DNA of 64,000 bases from Pseudovirgaria hyperparasitica (GCF_010093815.1 NW_022985557.1:1116001-1180000), one strand, 5' to 3'. Shown: positions 9,411 through 20,744, numbered from the stretch's first letter. Notes: generated by a model from the sequence alone, not told the origin. Numbers and translations are program-made.

Positions 9411-11633
9411 CTGATTCGTGAAGAGTGTGTATAGAAAAGTATGGCAAGGAGCTGGGAGATGACCGGATGAAGAGACGTTCGTTGCTGAAGAAGTAGAAGA
9501 AGTCGTAATAAGGCGCGCACTAGGAGCTTTAAGTAGCATCGGATCAGATGTTTACCTATCACCATCCGTGTAGGTACTGCAACACTGTACTGTCCGCCCA
9601 GTGTCCCGCGTTTCTCGTTTCTTGAGATGATGCATGCAGCACCTGACGTACTGTATGACTTGACACGGTCGTGCAGGGATGGTTGCATCTCTCCAACCCC
9701 GCACGCCGTGCCCAATCCCTCTCTCGCCCATGACTGCATGAGGACGAGCGAACAGAGAGCATGCGTGTAGGAAGGATTCATTTATAATAAGATCCTGTCT
9801 GGATCATCCATCTTGCACGCCTCTTCAACAGCACAGTCAAGCTCGAAGCGAGCTCGAATGAGGGTATCGTGAACCCACCGGAGGAAGCTCAACGTTGTGG
9901 CTTGACAGTGCAGAACTCAGGCGTTTGTTGGTTGGTGCGGGAGAGAGAAGGGAGAAGGCAGAGGGCAGCGAAAAGAAGCTTGATCTCCGCCAAAACCGGG
10001 GCGGAACTGGGGCAGAACTGGGGCAGAACCGGGGGGACCTGGGGAGCAGAAATGGGCAGGATTCGCTGCACAGGCCGCCAAAACGATGGGGGTAATTAGT
10101 TGCTACTTGCTACTTGCACCGGCGACCGTGCACCCTAGACCAGCTTCCCCGCGCCGCCCTGACTACGTTTGCCCGCCAACATCGTCATTCATGCATCGTG
10201 TCGTGGATTTGATAACGGCCGTACTACAGTATGTACTTTTCACAAGGCTGCATGAAGTCCTACTAGTCATCCACGCTGTCAGACATTGAAGTAACCCCTT
10301 GCTTCGTATAATAAGAATCCAGCTGACAACGAGAGAGGCAGTTTGTGCAACGCTGTACGCAATCCTTGGAGCCGTTCTGCTCTCACCACGGTCGAATAGA
10401 CGTCTCTTTGACGGATAGTGTAACGGAGTGACAGTGTCGACGGAGAAAAATCTCCGACTTGAGAGGCATCGTTCGTTATATATATATACATACCGTACAT
10501 AGAAACATTTCCACGCGCGCTTGCTGGCCAATCGCGAACCGCAATCTTGACGATCGATGTGGTGGGTATCAAGGTCCGTGCGTGCTCATCCTGACCTCTC
10601 CACTAACCTTTAATCGAACCTTCACGGCTTGGGTGGCAGATCCTCCTAGACAGACCATCTCTACCTGTTAGCTGATTATGTCTTGTGATTACCAGTGTTT
10701 AGAGTTTGATTCCTGTCTGAGGTTCTGACTGGAGAAGTCTGGCACGAATTCGTGACTTCCTATAGGTCTCGTGTGACGCGTTCCTAGCAAGGTAACATAC
10801 CGCGCATTCTTGATGATTGCGACTATTATGTATAGGTAATAGCCCCGTCCAAGCCTCACCTTCATGAGAAATGAGAGTGTCAAACACTAATTTTGCTGGC
10901 TAGCACGGTAGCAGCCCGCGCGGGCTCGTGATTCTTCTGTGCCACGGCGACGAAGGCCATAACAAACTGATGCACGGTGCGCCTTAGCCAGATCAACGAT
11001 TCAGTGTAGTCTGTAGGATTGCCAATGCCAGGAGTGCGCGATGAGGACTGTAGACTAATTACATATGGATATGGATGTATACATCCACATAAATACACAA
11101 GTGGAGGCAAGTGAAAGTGTGAGCAATGTATGCCAAGACCCCCGCTGCCCCTGCCATGGCTGCGCGACGCAAGGTTAAGCGGTTAGTGTGTCCAATGAGA
11201 GGTGCAATTCCCCTGACACTAGGCTGTTTGTGGTCTTAGCGGCGTGTACTGGTGTACCTGAGCTTATTGTTTGGCTTGAGCTGCCATTTCCCACTCGCAT
11301 CACCGGCTTTTCAATCTCTCGCTTCCTCCACTCACAAAACATCTTCACCTCCATCTCGTGCCCCTGATCTTTCTCTCCTTCTCAAACTTCGATTCTCTAT
11401 CACTCGTTATCTCTCATTTCATCCATTCGGGGCCTTTGCTCCATTCCGCTCCTTTGCCTTCACTTGCATCTCAGACAAAAGAAGAAGATAAGATCTGTCA
11501 ACAATAGTCATCACCGGGCTACCTCTTCAAACATCAAGGTAAGGCTCTGTTCGTAGCTGTCTGACCCTCTACCCTGCCCTCTCCAATGTTCGGTTTGCGC
11601 GTTCCTTCTAACAAGTACCATCAAATAGCAAAG
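9411..11633. other. large intergenic region with G-rich repeat
   Basis: About 2.2 kb between divergently transcribed genes. It contains a G-rich 11-bp tandem repeat (9994-10044), a short TA run near 10476-10490, and near its right end the leader of the SUN gene, including a probable 5'-UTR intron. No gene recognised. Confidence 0.5.
9994..10044 (+). repeat. 11-bp G-rich tandem repeat, G-quadruplex-capable
   Basis: Three full units of the form AAC(C/T)GGGGC(A/G)G and a degenerate fourth. It gives at least four GGGG runs spaced by about 7 bases on the plus strand, with a fifth just after. This fits the usual G-run spacing for an intramolecular quadruplex. Confidence 0.75.
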
Positions 11634-12866
11634 ATGAAGTACTCCACCGCCATCCTGCTGACTGTCGCTGGTTTTGCTTGCGCAACTCCACACGCACACC
11701 AGCATCAGCACCGTCATCACCATGTCAAGAAGACTGTCAAGGACGTCACTAAGATAGTCTACGAGCTCAATGGGCTTACTATTCCCGAGTCAGAGGTCAT
11801 GCAAGGAATTGCGAATGGCACCCTCGTCTGGGCTCAGGCCAGCGAGTTTGCTGAAACACCCTCTACTGGTCCTGACCTCCAGCATGCTCAAGTAGCTGAG
11901 CCCGACTATTCCAGTGCCCCAGCGCCGCCGGCGCAGACCGCTGAAGCTCCAGAGCCTCCAGCCGACACTCCCAAGCCCCAGACTTCGTTCAGCGATGGTG
12001 ACTTTCCCGACTACGATGATTCTGTTTCTTGCGACGACTTTCCCGAGGCCTTCGGTCCTATCCGTCTCGACTACCTTGGTCTTAACGGGTGGTCTGGCAT
12101 TCAGTCTCCACAGTCAATCCTCGCTGCTGGCTTCAATGATATCCTCACCATCAAGGCTGACATGTTCAACGGCTTCACAGGCCAAGAGGGCTCCTTATAC
12201 TCGTACGCTTGCCCAATTGGATACCAGAAAACACAGTGGCCATCAACCCAAGGTGCTACTGGACAGTCCGTCGGTGGCCTTCTATGCACGGATGGCAAGC
12301 TGACTCTTACCCGTGGCGATGTTACAAAGAAACTGTGCAGCCCGGGTACGGACAAGATCACAATCAAGGTCAAGAATACCATGAGCAAAGGCGTCGCCGT
12401 GTGCCGTACGGATTACCCCGGTACCGAGAGTGAGACGATTCCAACGTTTGTCAGTGGCGGCGAGGAGCATAAGCTGGCCTGTCCTGATGCTGATGGCCTC
12501 GATGCCTACGTGTGGGAGGGCAAAGCGACCTCTGCACAACTTTATGTTAACAATGCCGGCGTTTCTCAGGAGGATGGTTGCTGGTGGAACGAACCTGGTT
12601 CTGGTGTCGGTAACTATGCACCTGCCAATATCGGTATCGGTTTCAAGGATGGCAAGGGATGGATATCGATTCAACAGAACGCACCCACTACCTATGAGAA
12701 GCTTGACTTCACGATTACCATCGAGGGCGACGACATAAACGGTAACTGCAGATATGATGCTGGCAAGCAGGCATACTGCTCCGGTGCCGATTACGAAGAC
12801 TGCAACGATCTTGGTTGTACCACCACCGTCCTGTCTGGCACCGCCACCTATATCTTCTCGAACTAG
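11634..12866 (+). CDS. SUN-family cell wall protein (GH132, Sim1/Uth1/Psu1 type)
   Basis: Encodes 410 residues from the ATG at 11634. A Met 16 codons upstream is in frame, but the bases before 11634 look like a 5'-UTR intron: donor GTAAGG near 11538, branch-like CTAAC, acceptor AAATAG just before the start. The N-terminus is a signal peptide followed by a His-rich stretch (about residues 20-32), typical of SUN proteins, then a Pro/Ala/Glu linker. The SUN domain starts near residue 145 with Cys-Asp-Asp-Phe-Pro and contains Trp-Ser-Gly-Ile-Gln, Cys-Pro-Ile-Gly-Tyr, the Cys-Trp-Trp-Asn-Glu-Pro-Gly-Ser block near 320 and a Cys-rich end. SUN proteins act in wall remodelling and septation; the glucanase activity assigned to the family is from literature, not from the sequence. 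Secreted to the wall. Confidence 0.92.
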   Translation: MKYSTAILLTVAGFACATPHAHQHQHRHHHVKKTVKDVTKIVYELNGLTIPESEVMQGIANGTLVWAQASEFAETPSTGPDLQHAQVAEPDYSSAPAPPAQTAEAPEPPADTPKPQTSFSDGDFPDYDDSVSCDDFPEAFGPIRLDYLGLNGWSGIQSPQSILAAGFNDILTIKADMFNGFTGQEGSLYSYACPIGYQKTQWPSTQGATGQSVGGLLCTDGKLTLTRGDVTKKLCSPGTDKITIKVKNTMSKGVAVCRTDYPGTESETIPTFVSGGEEHKLACPDADGLDAYVWEGKATSAQLYVNNAGVSQEDGCWWNEPGSGVGNYAPANIGIGFKDGKGWISIQQNAPTTYEKLDFTITIEGDDINGNCRYDAGKQAYCSGADYEDCNDLGCTTTVLSGTATYIFSN

Positions 12867-13687
12867 ACGTGCGATTCGCCTCGAACCGCATTCTATTCGT
12901 CTCTGCAGTATACCCAAAGGTTCTCCTGGCATTCTGAGCTTGCCAAGAATCCGTCGTCGTTCAACTTCATCTACTTCTTTCTAATCAGTATGTTTCCATA
13001 TTAATGTCGGTAGCGCGGGTCACTGGAGGCCAAAGCGGTCAAATCATTGCAGTGCAGAGACATCTAAAACATGACGCCAGTTTATTCAGTTTAAAGTTGA
13101 GGGAAGTCGAAGCCCCAACACTGCATCTTTCAGCACGATGTAAAGGGTGTTTCGGAAACACTCAACTTGAATATGCTATTCGAGATTTGCTCCCTAGGCA
13201 TATGGACACGGGCAAGCGTAGCGGACGTGGATTTTATGGCATCATCGTCAACTCGGGCTCCATGAATAATTTGCATCTGCTTCTTCAACTGTCTCGATAG
13301 TCCCTTTTACAATTCTGCAGGCAACGTAAGGATCCGTAGGCATTGCACAAGCTCTTTTCTGCTTCTTCAATCCATCTTGCCTGTGACTGTACTTGCATGA
13401 TTGTCTAACACGCATACCAGCTTGTACGATGCCTGCGACTTGAAAAATCCTGTACTGATCATCATTAGTCTGATTGTAGCAATCTTGTGCTGTGTGCCAT
13501 GCTGTGATCAGTCGAGGCGGAGCAATTGTGACGTCGGGAGGGTAAGTGGGGACGCGGGATTTCACAGCTCCGGACTTTCGACATAATTCTTCCGTAGGTA
13601 ATCAGCTAAAGCTACAAGTTTCCTCTCAGGGTGTCGGAACTCAGCATATTGAAGAATTAACAGTTTCAAAAGAAAGAGAAGAAAAAA
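12867..13687. other. intergenic
   Basis: About 820 bases between two plus-strand genes. Short open frames on both strands lack coding character. Nothing recognised. Confidence 0.5.
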
Positions 13688-14189
13688 ATGGCAGTCTACC
13701 ATGTTGGTGAGTGCAAACAATTTCCAAGAGTTGCCTTCTTGCGCAGCTCGGCTGACAGCGTGCGTGCCAGTGCTCTTCAAACGGAAGCCTGAAGTCAGCG
13801 ACGGCCAAATAGCGACATGGAAGGCAGCAGCCTCAGGCATGGTCGGCAGAATCCCCGGCCTACACTCGCTCAAGGTCGGGCCTCCACACGCCAGCACCGC
13901 GCATCGATCGCAAGGATTCAACGTCGCTGTCATCGCCGTGCTGGACGGGGCAGACACGATCAAGGTCTATGCTGAGCATCCGGTGCACTTGGAGTACGTA
14001 CATTCAACTCAGTCCGGCACTGACCATCTGACTAAACAACTGACCGACCGACTGACTGACTGATTTGACTTTTTTTTCTGACAAATACGAAACGACCACT
14101 GGCTGACTACTATTTCGTGTGGCTACAGATTGCTCAAGATGGGAAGGGAATTGTTTGCGGAGAACTTGGCGTATGACATGGAGTTTTGA
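13688..14189 (+). CDS. small stress-responsive A/B-barrel (Dabb) domain protein
   Basis: Three exons (13688-13706, 13771-13993, 14129-14189) give an uninterrupted 100-residue protein. Donors are GTGAGT and GTACGT; acceptors are CCAG and ACAG; a CTGAC branch site precedes the first acceptor. Residues 1-12 read Met-Ala-Val-Tyr-His-Val-Val-Leu-Phe-Lys-Arg-Lys, the classic first strand of Dabb proteins with the His; then a helix with Trp-Lys-Ala, Ile-Pro-Gly-Leu-His-Ser-Leu-Lys-Val-Gly, and a strand Phe-Asn-Val-Ala-Val-Ile-Ala-Val-Leu. The conserved Tyr-x-x-His-Pro-x-His comes before the last intron. Dabb proteins are small ferredoxin-like dimers found in stress proteins and some polyketide cyclases. 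There is no biosynthetic cluster here, so a stress role is more likely, but this is inference. Confidence 0.85.
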
Positions 14190-15070
14190 GAGAGAGAGGA
14201 AGCTGAAGCAAGGGCTCGTATTTTCATTCCGGCTTGGTTCGAGAGAGGCTGGATTCATGCAGCCTGCCTGCACTTCTTCTCAGGTGAGGACGGACACTGT
14301 GTCGTGGCGATGGGATGATTTCTTACCTCTTACTTACCTCTTTTTCCCTCTTCTTCGTCTTCTTCATCTTCTTTTACTTTTGATTCGCACACACATATAT
14401 ACACCGTACTAGAACCCGTTATACCGTTCTCATCTCGGCTCTCTTCCGTTCACGTCATGCACGTTTAAAAACCCCGTCTGCCGCAGCGACCGACCGACCG
14501 TAAAGTGCGGCGGAATAGAGAATACTAATTAATTAGCTGCATGGATGGATGGGATGCATTCATGCGGACCTGCGCCGGGTCGTGCGGGCCAATAGCTGGG
14601 TTGCGGCTGTGAAAGGCAGCTGGAATGGTCGGCTGCAGGCGGTGATGCATGGATGCATTGCATGCAAGGCAGATCCATTCCCCGGCACGTGGACGAGGTG
14701 AGGTGGCAGGCCTTTTTTTTTTGGACGGCCTGGTCTGGGCCTGTTGACTTTAGGTCGCTTGCGCAGTTGTTCATTCTTGTCGTTGCGTGTTATTGGTTAT
14801 TATTACATTCTTCGTGCGTACGGCTCGTGCAGTTCTCGTTGCTTTATCTCATCTGTCTTGCGCACATTTAACAAGCACTGGGTTGTGTGGAAGTCGACAG
14901 TTGTTGTCGTGTGCAAGCTTGACCTTCAAGTGGAGCTCGTTAGCGCGCCTCGAGTGAATACCTACCTAGGCACCATAACAACAACATCCTATCAAGTTCA
15001 TGACGGCTGCAACCCAGAAGGCAGACATATTACAGCATTCTCCCGCCGCCAACTTATCAAAAACAACAAA
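14190..15070. other. intergenic, with ATGCAT-rich stretch
   Basis: About 880 bases. It has CT-rich runs around 14320-14380 and clustered GATGCAT/ATGGATG words around 14538-14670. The frame upstream of the next gene stays open to 14744 but without coding character. No gene recognised. Confidence 0.5.
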
Positions 15071-16381
15071 ATGTCTGCCGTCAAAGGTCATCACAACCTT
15101 CTGACCTGCTTCACCCAAATGGATCTCCGCTCTCACCCTCCCCTAGACCCACAAAGAAGCTCACCAAACGAAATGGGCGCGATTTCCGCAGCCTGGAGGA
15201 CGACACCGAGCCATGACACCCACTGGTACCACCAAACACTACACAGTTCCAAATCTCTCGTCCTCCCTCCCCATCCAACAAACACCCACCCATCCCTAAA
15301 GCGCAAACGCGAAGCCCCAAGCACCATCGACACCACACTCCCAATCCCACATCTCGTATCTGCAGCATCCGGAGCACAAATAACCAAGCGACCCCGACTG
15401 CACCCACACCCCTTCGTGGCAATCCACCTACCCCCTACCCCTGACCCATCGCCACCGAAGAAGCGGGTCGGAGCATCGATGCTAACAACTCCTCCGCACC
15501 TACCTCCTCAGTCAGAAAAGCGGCAGCGCGGTTGCGGTGGACGTAAACGTGCGTATAATGTCAAGTTCAAGCTTGATAAGCATGTCCAGACGAGTGCTGC
15601 GGTCTGTGAGACGGTGGGAGTGCGTGGTCGGTGTGTGGATACGGGGCGTTCTGCGTGTTTAGGCGGGATGGCAAAGACGACGACGACGATGACGACGGAC
15701 ATGAGGCAGAATGCGATGGTGATATATCGCCTTTCGCCACCGGTTAGTCCGCTGCGTCAAGTACACCGGCCTAGAGGGATAAAGTCTGAGGTATCTTCGG
15801 AGCAAGAAGTTCGTAGTGCAGAGGATCCCGTTCGGGGGTCATCAACACCAGTAAACAATCCACTTCTTCGAACAGCCATATGCGGAAAGACAAGAAAGAC
15901 ACGCTCGTCACAGACAGAGCATGATAGAAGCGTGTCTGCTTTATCACCATCGCATGTCTCTCGCACGGAAACTTCCGATCATTCGGCTGGTGCCATTGTA
16001 CAGTCGAATATGTTAAATGGGCACACCACGGAGAAGCATACGCAAAGTCATGACACTCGATACAGTACGACTGCTGCTACCTCACCCCTGACGACACCCG
16101 ACGAATCCCTAGAAAGTAACAGAGTAATGTGTCGGGCTAGTACGTCCCCGCTGTCTGACTTTGACGATGCACTCCTCACAACCCCCTCGCCTACACCTAC
16201 GTCCACAAAAACATCAAAAACAGCACTTACACCGCAATCCGACATCTCATCTTCTAGACAACACTCTGCACCCGCTACACACACAGCATCACCCGCGCTC
16301 AATAGTTCAGCAAGCACGGAATGTCCTGTGGAGGGAGAGGGTGAGGGGTTTGGGCGTGTGAGGAGTTTGAGGAGGCGGTGA
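15071..16381 (+). CDS. orphan Ser/Thr/Pro-rich basic protein
   Basis: The open frame begins upstream at 14744, but the ATG at 15071 follows an A-rich leader and starts protein-like sequence, giving 436 residues. It is largely disordered: Pro/His-rich first 100 residues, basic clusters (Leu-Lys-Arg-Lys-Arg-Glu near 77, Lys-Arg-Pro-Arg near 105, Gly-Gly-Arg-Lys-Arg near 160) that look like nuclear localisation signals, then Ser/Thr-rich regions with several Ser-Pro and Thr-Pro sites. No domain recognised. Possible nuclear regulator under kinase control, by inference only. Confidence 0.6.
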   Translation: MSAVKGHHNLLTCFTQMDLRSHPPLDPQRSSPNEMGAISAAWRTTPSHDTHWYHQTLHSSKSLVLPPHPTNTHPSLKRKREAPSTIDTTLPIPHLVSAASGAQITKRPRLHPHPFVAIHLPPTPDPSPPKKRVGASMLTTPPHLPPQSEKRQRGCGGRKRAYNVKFKLDKHVQTSAAVCETVGVRGRCVDTGRSACLGGMAKTTTTMTTDMRQNAMVIYRLSPPVSPLRQVHRPRGIKSEVSSEQEVRSAEDPVRGSSTPVNNPLLRTAICGKTRKTRSSQTEHDRSVSALSPSHVSRTETSDHSAGAIVQSNMLNGHTTEKHTQSHDTRYSTTAATSPLTTPDESLESNRVMCRASTSPLSDFDDALLTTPSPTPTSTKTSKTALTPQSDISSSRQHSAPATHTASPALNSSASTECPVEGEGEGFGRVRSLRRR

Positions 16382-16634
16382 TGGGTGGGACTGAGCATGT
16401 GGATGGGATGTGTTGTTGTTTGAGCGGTGGGAGTTGTGGTGGTGGAGTGCGGAAGGGATGGTGGAGTGAGTGTATATGGCAGGACTTGGTGTTAGCGCCA
16501 TGTGTATATATGTATCTTCCACGACGTATACGGTAAAAACAACAATAAAATGATTCCAAACAACTCACAGCATAGATTCAAATTGGTATTACCGCATTAC
16601 TCACAGCACAAAACCACAACATTCCGCAATCACT

Positions 16635-17403
16635 CTACAACTCACTCTTCTTCCCAGCGTCGCCCAACTCCTTCAGGATCGCCTCCTTCAACGCCTCCGG
16701 CTTCGTCGTACTCGCCCACCTCCCCTTAACCTTCCCATCCTTTCCAATCAAAAACTTTTCAAAATTCCACTTCACGCGCTCCAGCCCCATGATGCCCGGC
16801 TTCTCATGCTTCAGCCACGCCCACAGCGGCGCCGCCTTATCCCCATTAACATCCACTTTCCCCAAGACGGGGAAGCTGACGCCGTAGTTCCGCTGGCAGA
16901 AGCTCTGGATCTCGTCGTCGGTGCCGGGGTCCTGCGAGCCGAATTGGTTACAGGGGAAACCGAGGATTGTGAAGTCGGAGGGGTGGGTGGCTTGGATGTC
17001 TTTGTAGAGGGCTTCGAGGCCGGCGAATTGCGGGGTGAAGCCGCATTTTGAGGCGGTGTTGACGATCAGGACGACTTTGTTGTGGAGTTGGGTGAAGTCG
17101 AAGGGGGTGCCTTTGGCTGTTCAAAGGTGTTAGTGTGGCAAGAGTAGGAGGGGCAGGACAGGACGTACGATCGAGAGGCTTGAAGTCGTAGAATGTGGTT
17201 GCGGACGACATGGTGGATGCTTTGGCGGCGTGGATGAGCGCGAATGAGGGTGGGAGATAGGTGGAGGTAGTGTGTCGAAAAAGGGTCGCAGCAGCTGGGG
17301 CTCTGATGAGTGCCGAGGATGAAGAAGAGTAGAGGCGAGCGGTAGCACAGGTAGAGACGAGACAAGCAGAGGACAGGATGCGAGTGTAGGAGCGCAGATT
17401 CAT
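16635..17403 (-). CDS. glutathione peroxidase-like thiol peroxidase
   Basis: Two exons with one intron (about 17168-17117) encode 238 residues from the ATG at 17403, or 174 from an in-frame ATG at 17211 in the same exon. The core shows the peroxidatic Cys in Ala-Ser-Lys-Cys-Gly-Phe-Thr-Pro-Gln-Phe, the Gly-Phe-Pro-Cys-Asn-Gln-Phe-Gly block with the catalytic Gln, and Lys-Trp-Asn-Phe-Glu-Lys-Phe-Leu with the catalytic Trp and Asn. Cys instead of selenocysteine places it in the fungal Gpx3/Hyr1 type, which usually uses thioredoxin and acts as a peroxide sensor. The extra 64 N-terminal residues are rich in Arg, Ser and Ala with no acids, like a mitochondrial presequence; the short form would be cytosolic. 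Family certain, dual targeting inferred. Confidence 0.92.
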
Positions 17404-18027
17404 GCCGAAGAGGAGGAGGACCTGGGACAATATATGTATGTATGTTATTCTTATATTGGGAGGACGCAAGAACCCCGGGCCGGCTTGCAAAGCTCCCGAG
17501 AGCTCTAGAATGGTCGGCTCATGTCATCGTCCTGGCGCGTGTGGTGGACGATGACGACTTGGAGGGGTTTTATCTAATCAGTGCCTTCCATCTCCAGATC
17601 TATATTAGTGGTGCTTAGATCCGAGCAAGGCCCGTGTCCGACTACCGACGTTTCCGTCATCTGCTTCCGTCATCACTATATCGATCCATGCGTCTAAATG
17701 GTTTTTTGCGGTAATAACTCCGAGCCTCTCGCATATCGAACTCGGTGACTTGTCTAAGTCTGGCTATAGGTCCATTCCTGGACTAAATGCATCTCGGCAT
17801 GTGCAAATTCTTCACATTGCTCATGAATGTACTGTGGTTCAGAGTGGCCAGCATGGTGTTGATAGTGGTATATATATGTCACAATGAATTGTAGCTTTTC
17901 AACAACAAGATCTAGTTACACAGTAGTATTGCGTTTCCCAAATCACACTTGTCCATTTTTTTTCGTACCGATTTCCGAACGCCATAAATGCAGAAATGTC
18001 AGTGGAATACCGTCACCACCCACCATG
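17404..18027. other. intergenic, GPx promoter and Trm4 3' side
   Basis: About 620 bases between two minus-strand genes: the 3' flank of the methyltransferase and the promoter of the peroxidase. No RNA gene or repeat seen. Confidence 0.5.
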
Positions 18028-20744
18028 CTATGAAGCTTGTGCCATCTCAACATCCTCTGTTGCTGCCTTGTTCGCCTCTCCGAGTTCTTCTTCCTGCACA
18101 AGCTCTTCAGCTTCTTCAGCCTCTTCGACCTCTTCCTCCTCTTCCTTCATCTCTTCCTCCTGAGCGGCTGCTGCTGCGGCTTCCTCGGCCAGCTGCTTCT
18201 TGCTCTTGTTGATCCCCTTCTCCTTGTTGTGGTCAATCAATGGCGAATCATCGTTGAACAGCCTGAGTAGCATAGCCTTGCGATCCTCCTTCGGTAGCAT
18301 GAGTTGCAGGCTAAACACGCTGCGCCACAATGGCATGACCATGCGGTCTGCAAACCCATTCTCTGGATCACCACTAACCTCAACCCTGAGAACCGCACAG
18401 CCCATTGGAATGTCTCGCAATCGCTCAGCTATCTCGCCCAGCTCCTCGTTGTCCTGATTCACCTTGACGAATGTCTCGCGTAGCAGTCGATGCAGCGGCT
18501 TCCGCGTATACAGGCGGACAATGCGATCCTCGCCGACCCAGGAGTCGAGTATTGGCAGGCCTTCGGACTGGATACGCCACTTGCACACTTCCGGCGAGGG
18601 GGCGTCTTGCTTGACGAACATCTTAACTCCGCTATGCACAAATTTCATGCCGGAACCTTCGTTGAGCATCAATATCTGGCGGGTCAAAGCGGAAGTGTAG
18701 TAAATCGCTTTTACAGGGTCGCCATTCTCGTTGCGCACCATGAAGCGGTCGCGCGGGAATCGAGAGGAGAGGCCGTAGAACTTCGAGATATCTGCTAGAA
18801 CGGGATGATCGGGAGAGAGGTATTTGAAAGGCTCTTCTTTGGGTGCAGCACGTTTCTTTTGTTGGCTTATGTTTTGCTTTTGTGCAGGAGGTTTGGTGGT
18901 GGTGGCTGCTGGTGTTGTCGTGGTGGTAGCTTTATCTTGTTTTAAGCGTTTAGCTGACTGTTCATTTTCGTCGTCCTCGAGCGATCGTTTCGGCGAAGTT
19001 ACACTGTTTTCGTTCGGTGGTTCAATCGCAGGTTCGGGCAGGTCCTTTGGCAGTGAAACACCTCCATTGGTTCCATTTTCCGCCTCTGTTGCTGCAATTT
19101 CTGGCGATGTTGGAATCGAGGGCTCTGCATCGACTACTGTGCCCTTTGTCACACTTTCTTCCATGGCAGTTCCATTCGTTCCTTTTACACGTTTCGAGGG
19201 CGGATCGCGCAACTTCCGGATCTCAGCTGTCTTCTCAAGCACGGTGATGAAGAACCCCCCGCTGTCTTGCAAGTGTGGGTACACCCTCATACAATTTTGT
19301 AGTTGAATCTCCTCAGAGGCATCTGGTGCAAACATGCCTTCAGAGAGTCGTCCCATGGCCTCGTCGTTGTTCTCTTTCTTGAACTCCTCAGCCTCGTTCC
19401 ATGTCTTGAATTTACGGCCTAAGCGATCCACCACCGGCCAGTTCGAAAGTCCTGGTCTACGCTTCAGCCCGGCCATACGGTCTTCACAGTTGACCACCGT
19501 AACGGCTGCGCTTCCTCCGCATTTGTCGATGGCACTAGCAACAACTGCCTCATTCTCAATGGGGTTCATACTACACGTTGAGTATACAACCCTACCGCCA
19601 ACCTTCAGCATTTGCAGTGCTCGCACCAATATCTGAACCTGTGTGGCGTAGAGCCCAAGGGCGTTTTGTCTAGTCCAATCTTTCCAGACAGAGACGTTCT
19701 TGCGTGTCGTGCCATCGCCCGTGCATGGTACATCTGCTAGAATGCGATCGAATTTGAGATACTCTCTCGGCTTGCCTGGTTCAGCTTTCGTGATAATGGA
19801 GGGAAACATGCGCGCGTCGTGGTTCGTGACTATAAAGTTCGGGGAGTTGAGACGTTTTATTTGATGTACCAGCATTTGAGCCCGACGCCAGTCGATCTCG
19901 TTCGCTATAAGTAGACCAGTAGACCTGCCATCGTCTGACATGTCATCCTCTAGCTCAACCTCCTCTTGATCGATCTTGAGCTCCTCCCCGTCCGGGCTTA
20001 CTTCGCGTCCCTCCTCCTTGGCGATCTTCTTGAAGACCTTCCTCACTCTTGCTTCTTCTCCTGCATGAATCATTTCCGCGAGCTGAGCAGACTTGCTGCC
20101 TGGTGCGGCGCAAAGATCCAACACAGTCATGCCTGGCCCAATGTCCATCACTAGAGGTGGAATCATGCTAACAACCTCTTGTCTGCTGATATTGCCCACG
20201 CTGGTCTCGGACACGAGGAATTTCTGGAAGAATGCAAAAGGAGGCGACTTGCGAATCACTTGCTTTCCCGTAGTCATATGCCACGCCAATTGGTTTGGAT
20301 ACCATGGTATCTGTGTTGGGGGCTCCACGCCCTCGCCTTCAAATTCAACCGCAGAAATCTGCGGGATATAGCGGTCGACGAGAACTTTCTGAACAGTGAG
20401 GGCGTGTCTGGAGAAGTCAGCATCAGGTCATGGTGAGTCATGGACACACTTGCCCTTTGGAACCTGTGAAACGGAACGAATTGGGGAGAGTAGTTCGTAA
20501 GCTCTTCCAGAATGCGTCGCGCTCGCTTTCAGGCAAAATATTGACCTCCTCATTGTAGTACTGTTCGTAGTCTTTGTTCGACCGCTCGATTTCGGGCCAA
20601 CCGCCGGGTTGGTTGTCTCGTGAGCCACCGCCTGCTCCTCCGCCGCCTCCATTGCGACCGCCTTGGCGCCGCTGTAATACAATTAATTGCGCTCGCCATG
20701 GAGTCTTATTCTAGACTTACGCCTTTGCCTCGATGACGGCCCAT
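18028..20744 (-). CDS. trm4: tRNA (cytosine-5-)-methyltransferase, Trm4/NSUN2 family
   Basis: Three exons (20744-20721, 20671-20454, 20407-18028) encode 873 residues. The first exon gives eight residues; the second a Gly-rich basic stretch, then Pro-Gly-Gly-Trp-Pro-Glu-Ile and Asn-Ser-Phe-Arg-Phe-Thr-Gly-Ser, the N-terminal signature of NSUN2/Ncl1. The catalytic domain shows SAM motif Asp-Leu-Cys-Ala-Ala-Pro-Gly-Ser-Lys, motif IV Asp-Val-Pro-Cys-Thr-Gly-Asp-Gly, and the nucleophile motif Tyr-Ser-Thr-Cys-Ser-Met-Asn-Pro-Ile-Glu-Asn. It makes 5-methylcytosine at several tRNA positions in the nucleus. The last 60 residues are acidic Glu/Ala repeats. The second intron has a GC donor (GCAAGT) and a CAG acceptor, required by the frame. 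Length is greater than yeast Trm4 because of a disordered insert near residue 560. Confidence 0.93.

Noticed and set aside
11183-11222. tRNA-like segment with GGTGCAATTCCCC and a TAGTGT/ACACTA stem
   Set aside because: The outer stem spans only about 38 bases and there is no anticodon arm or D-arm. It is a chance hairpin.
14744-15070. Upstream extension of the Ser/Pro-rich orphan
   Set aside because: The frame is open, but the sequence is leader-like and the A-rich context favours the ATG at 15071.
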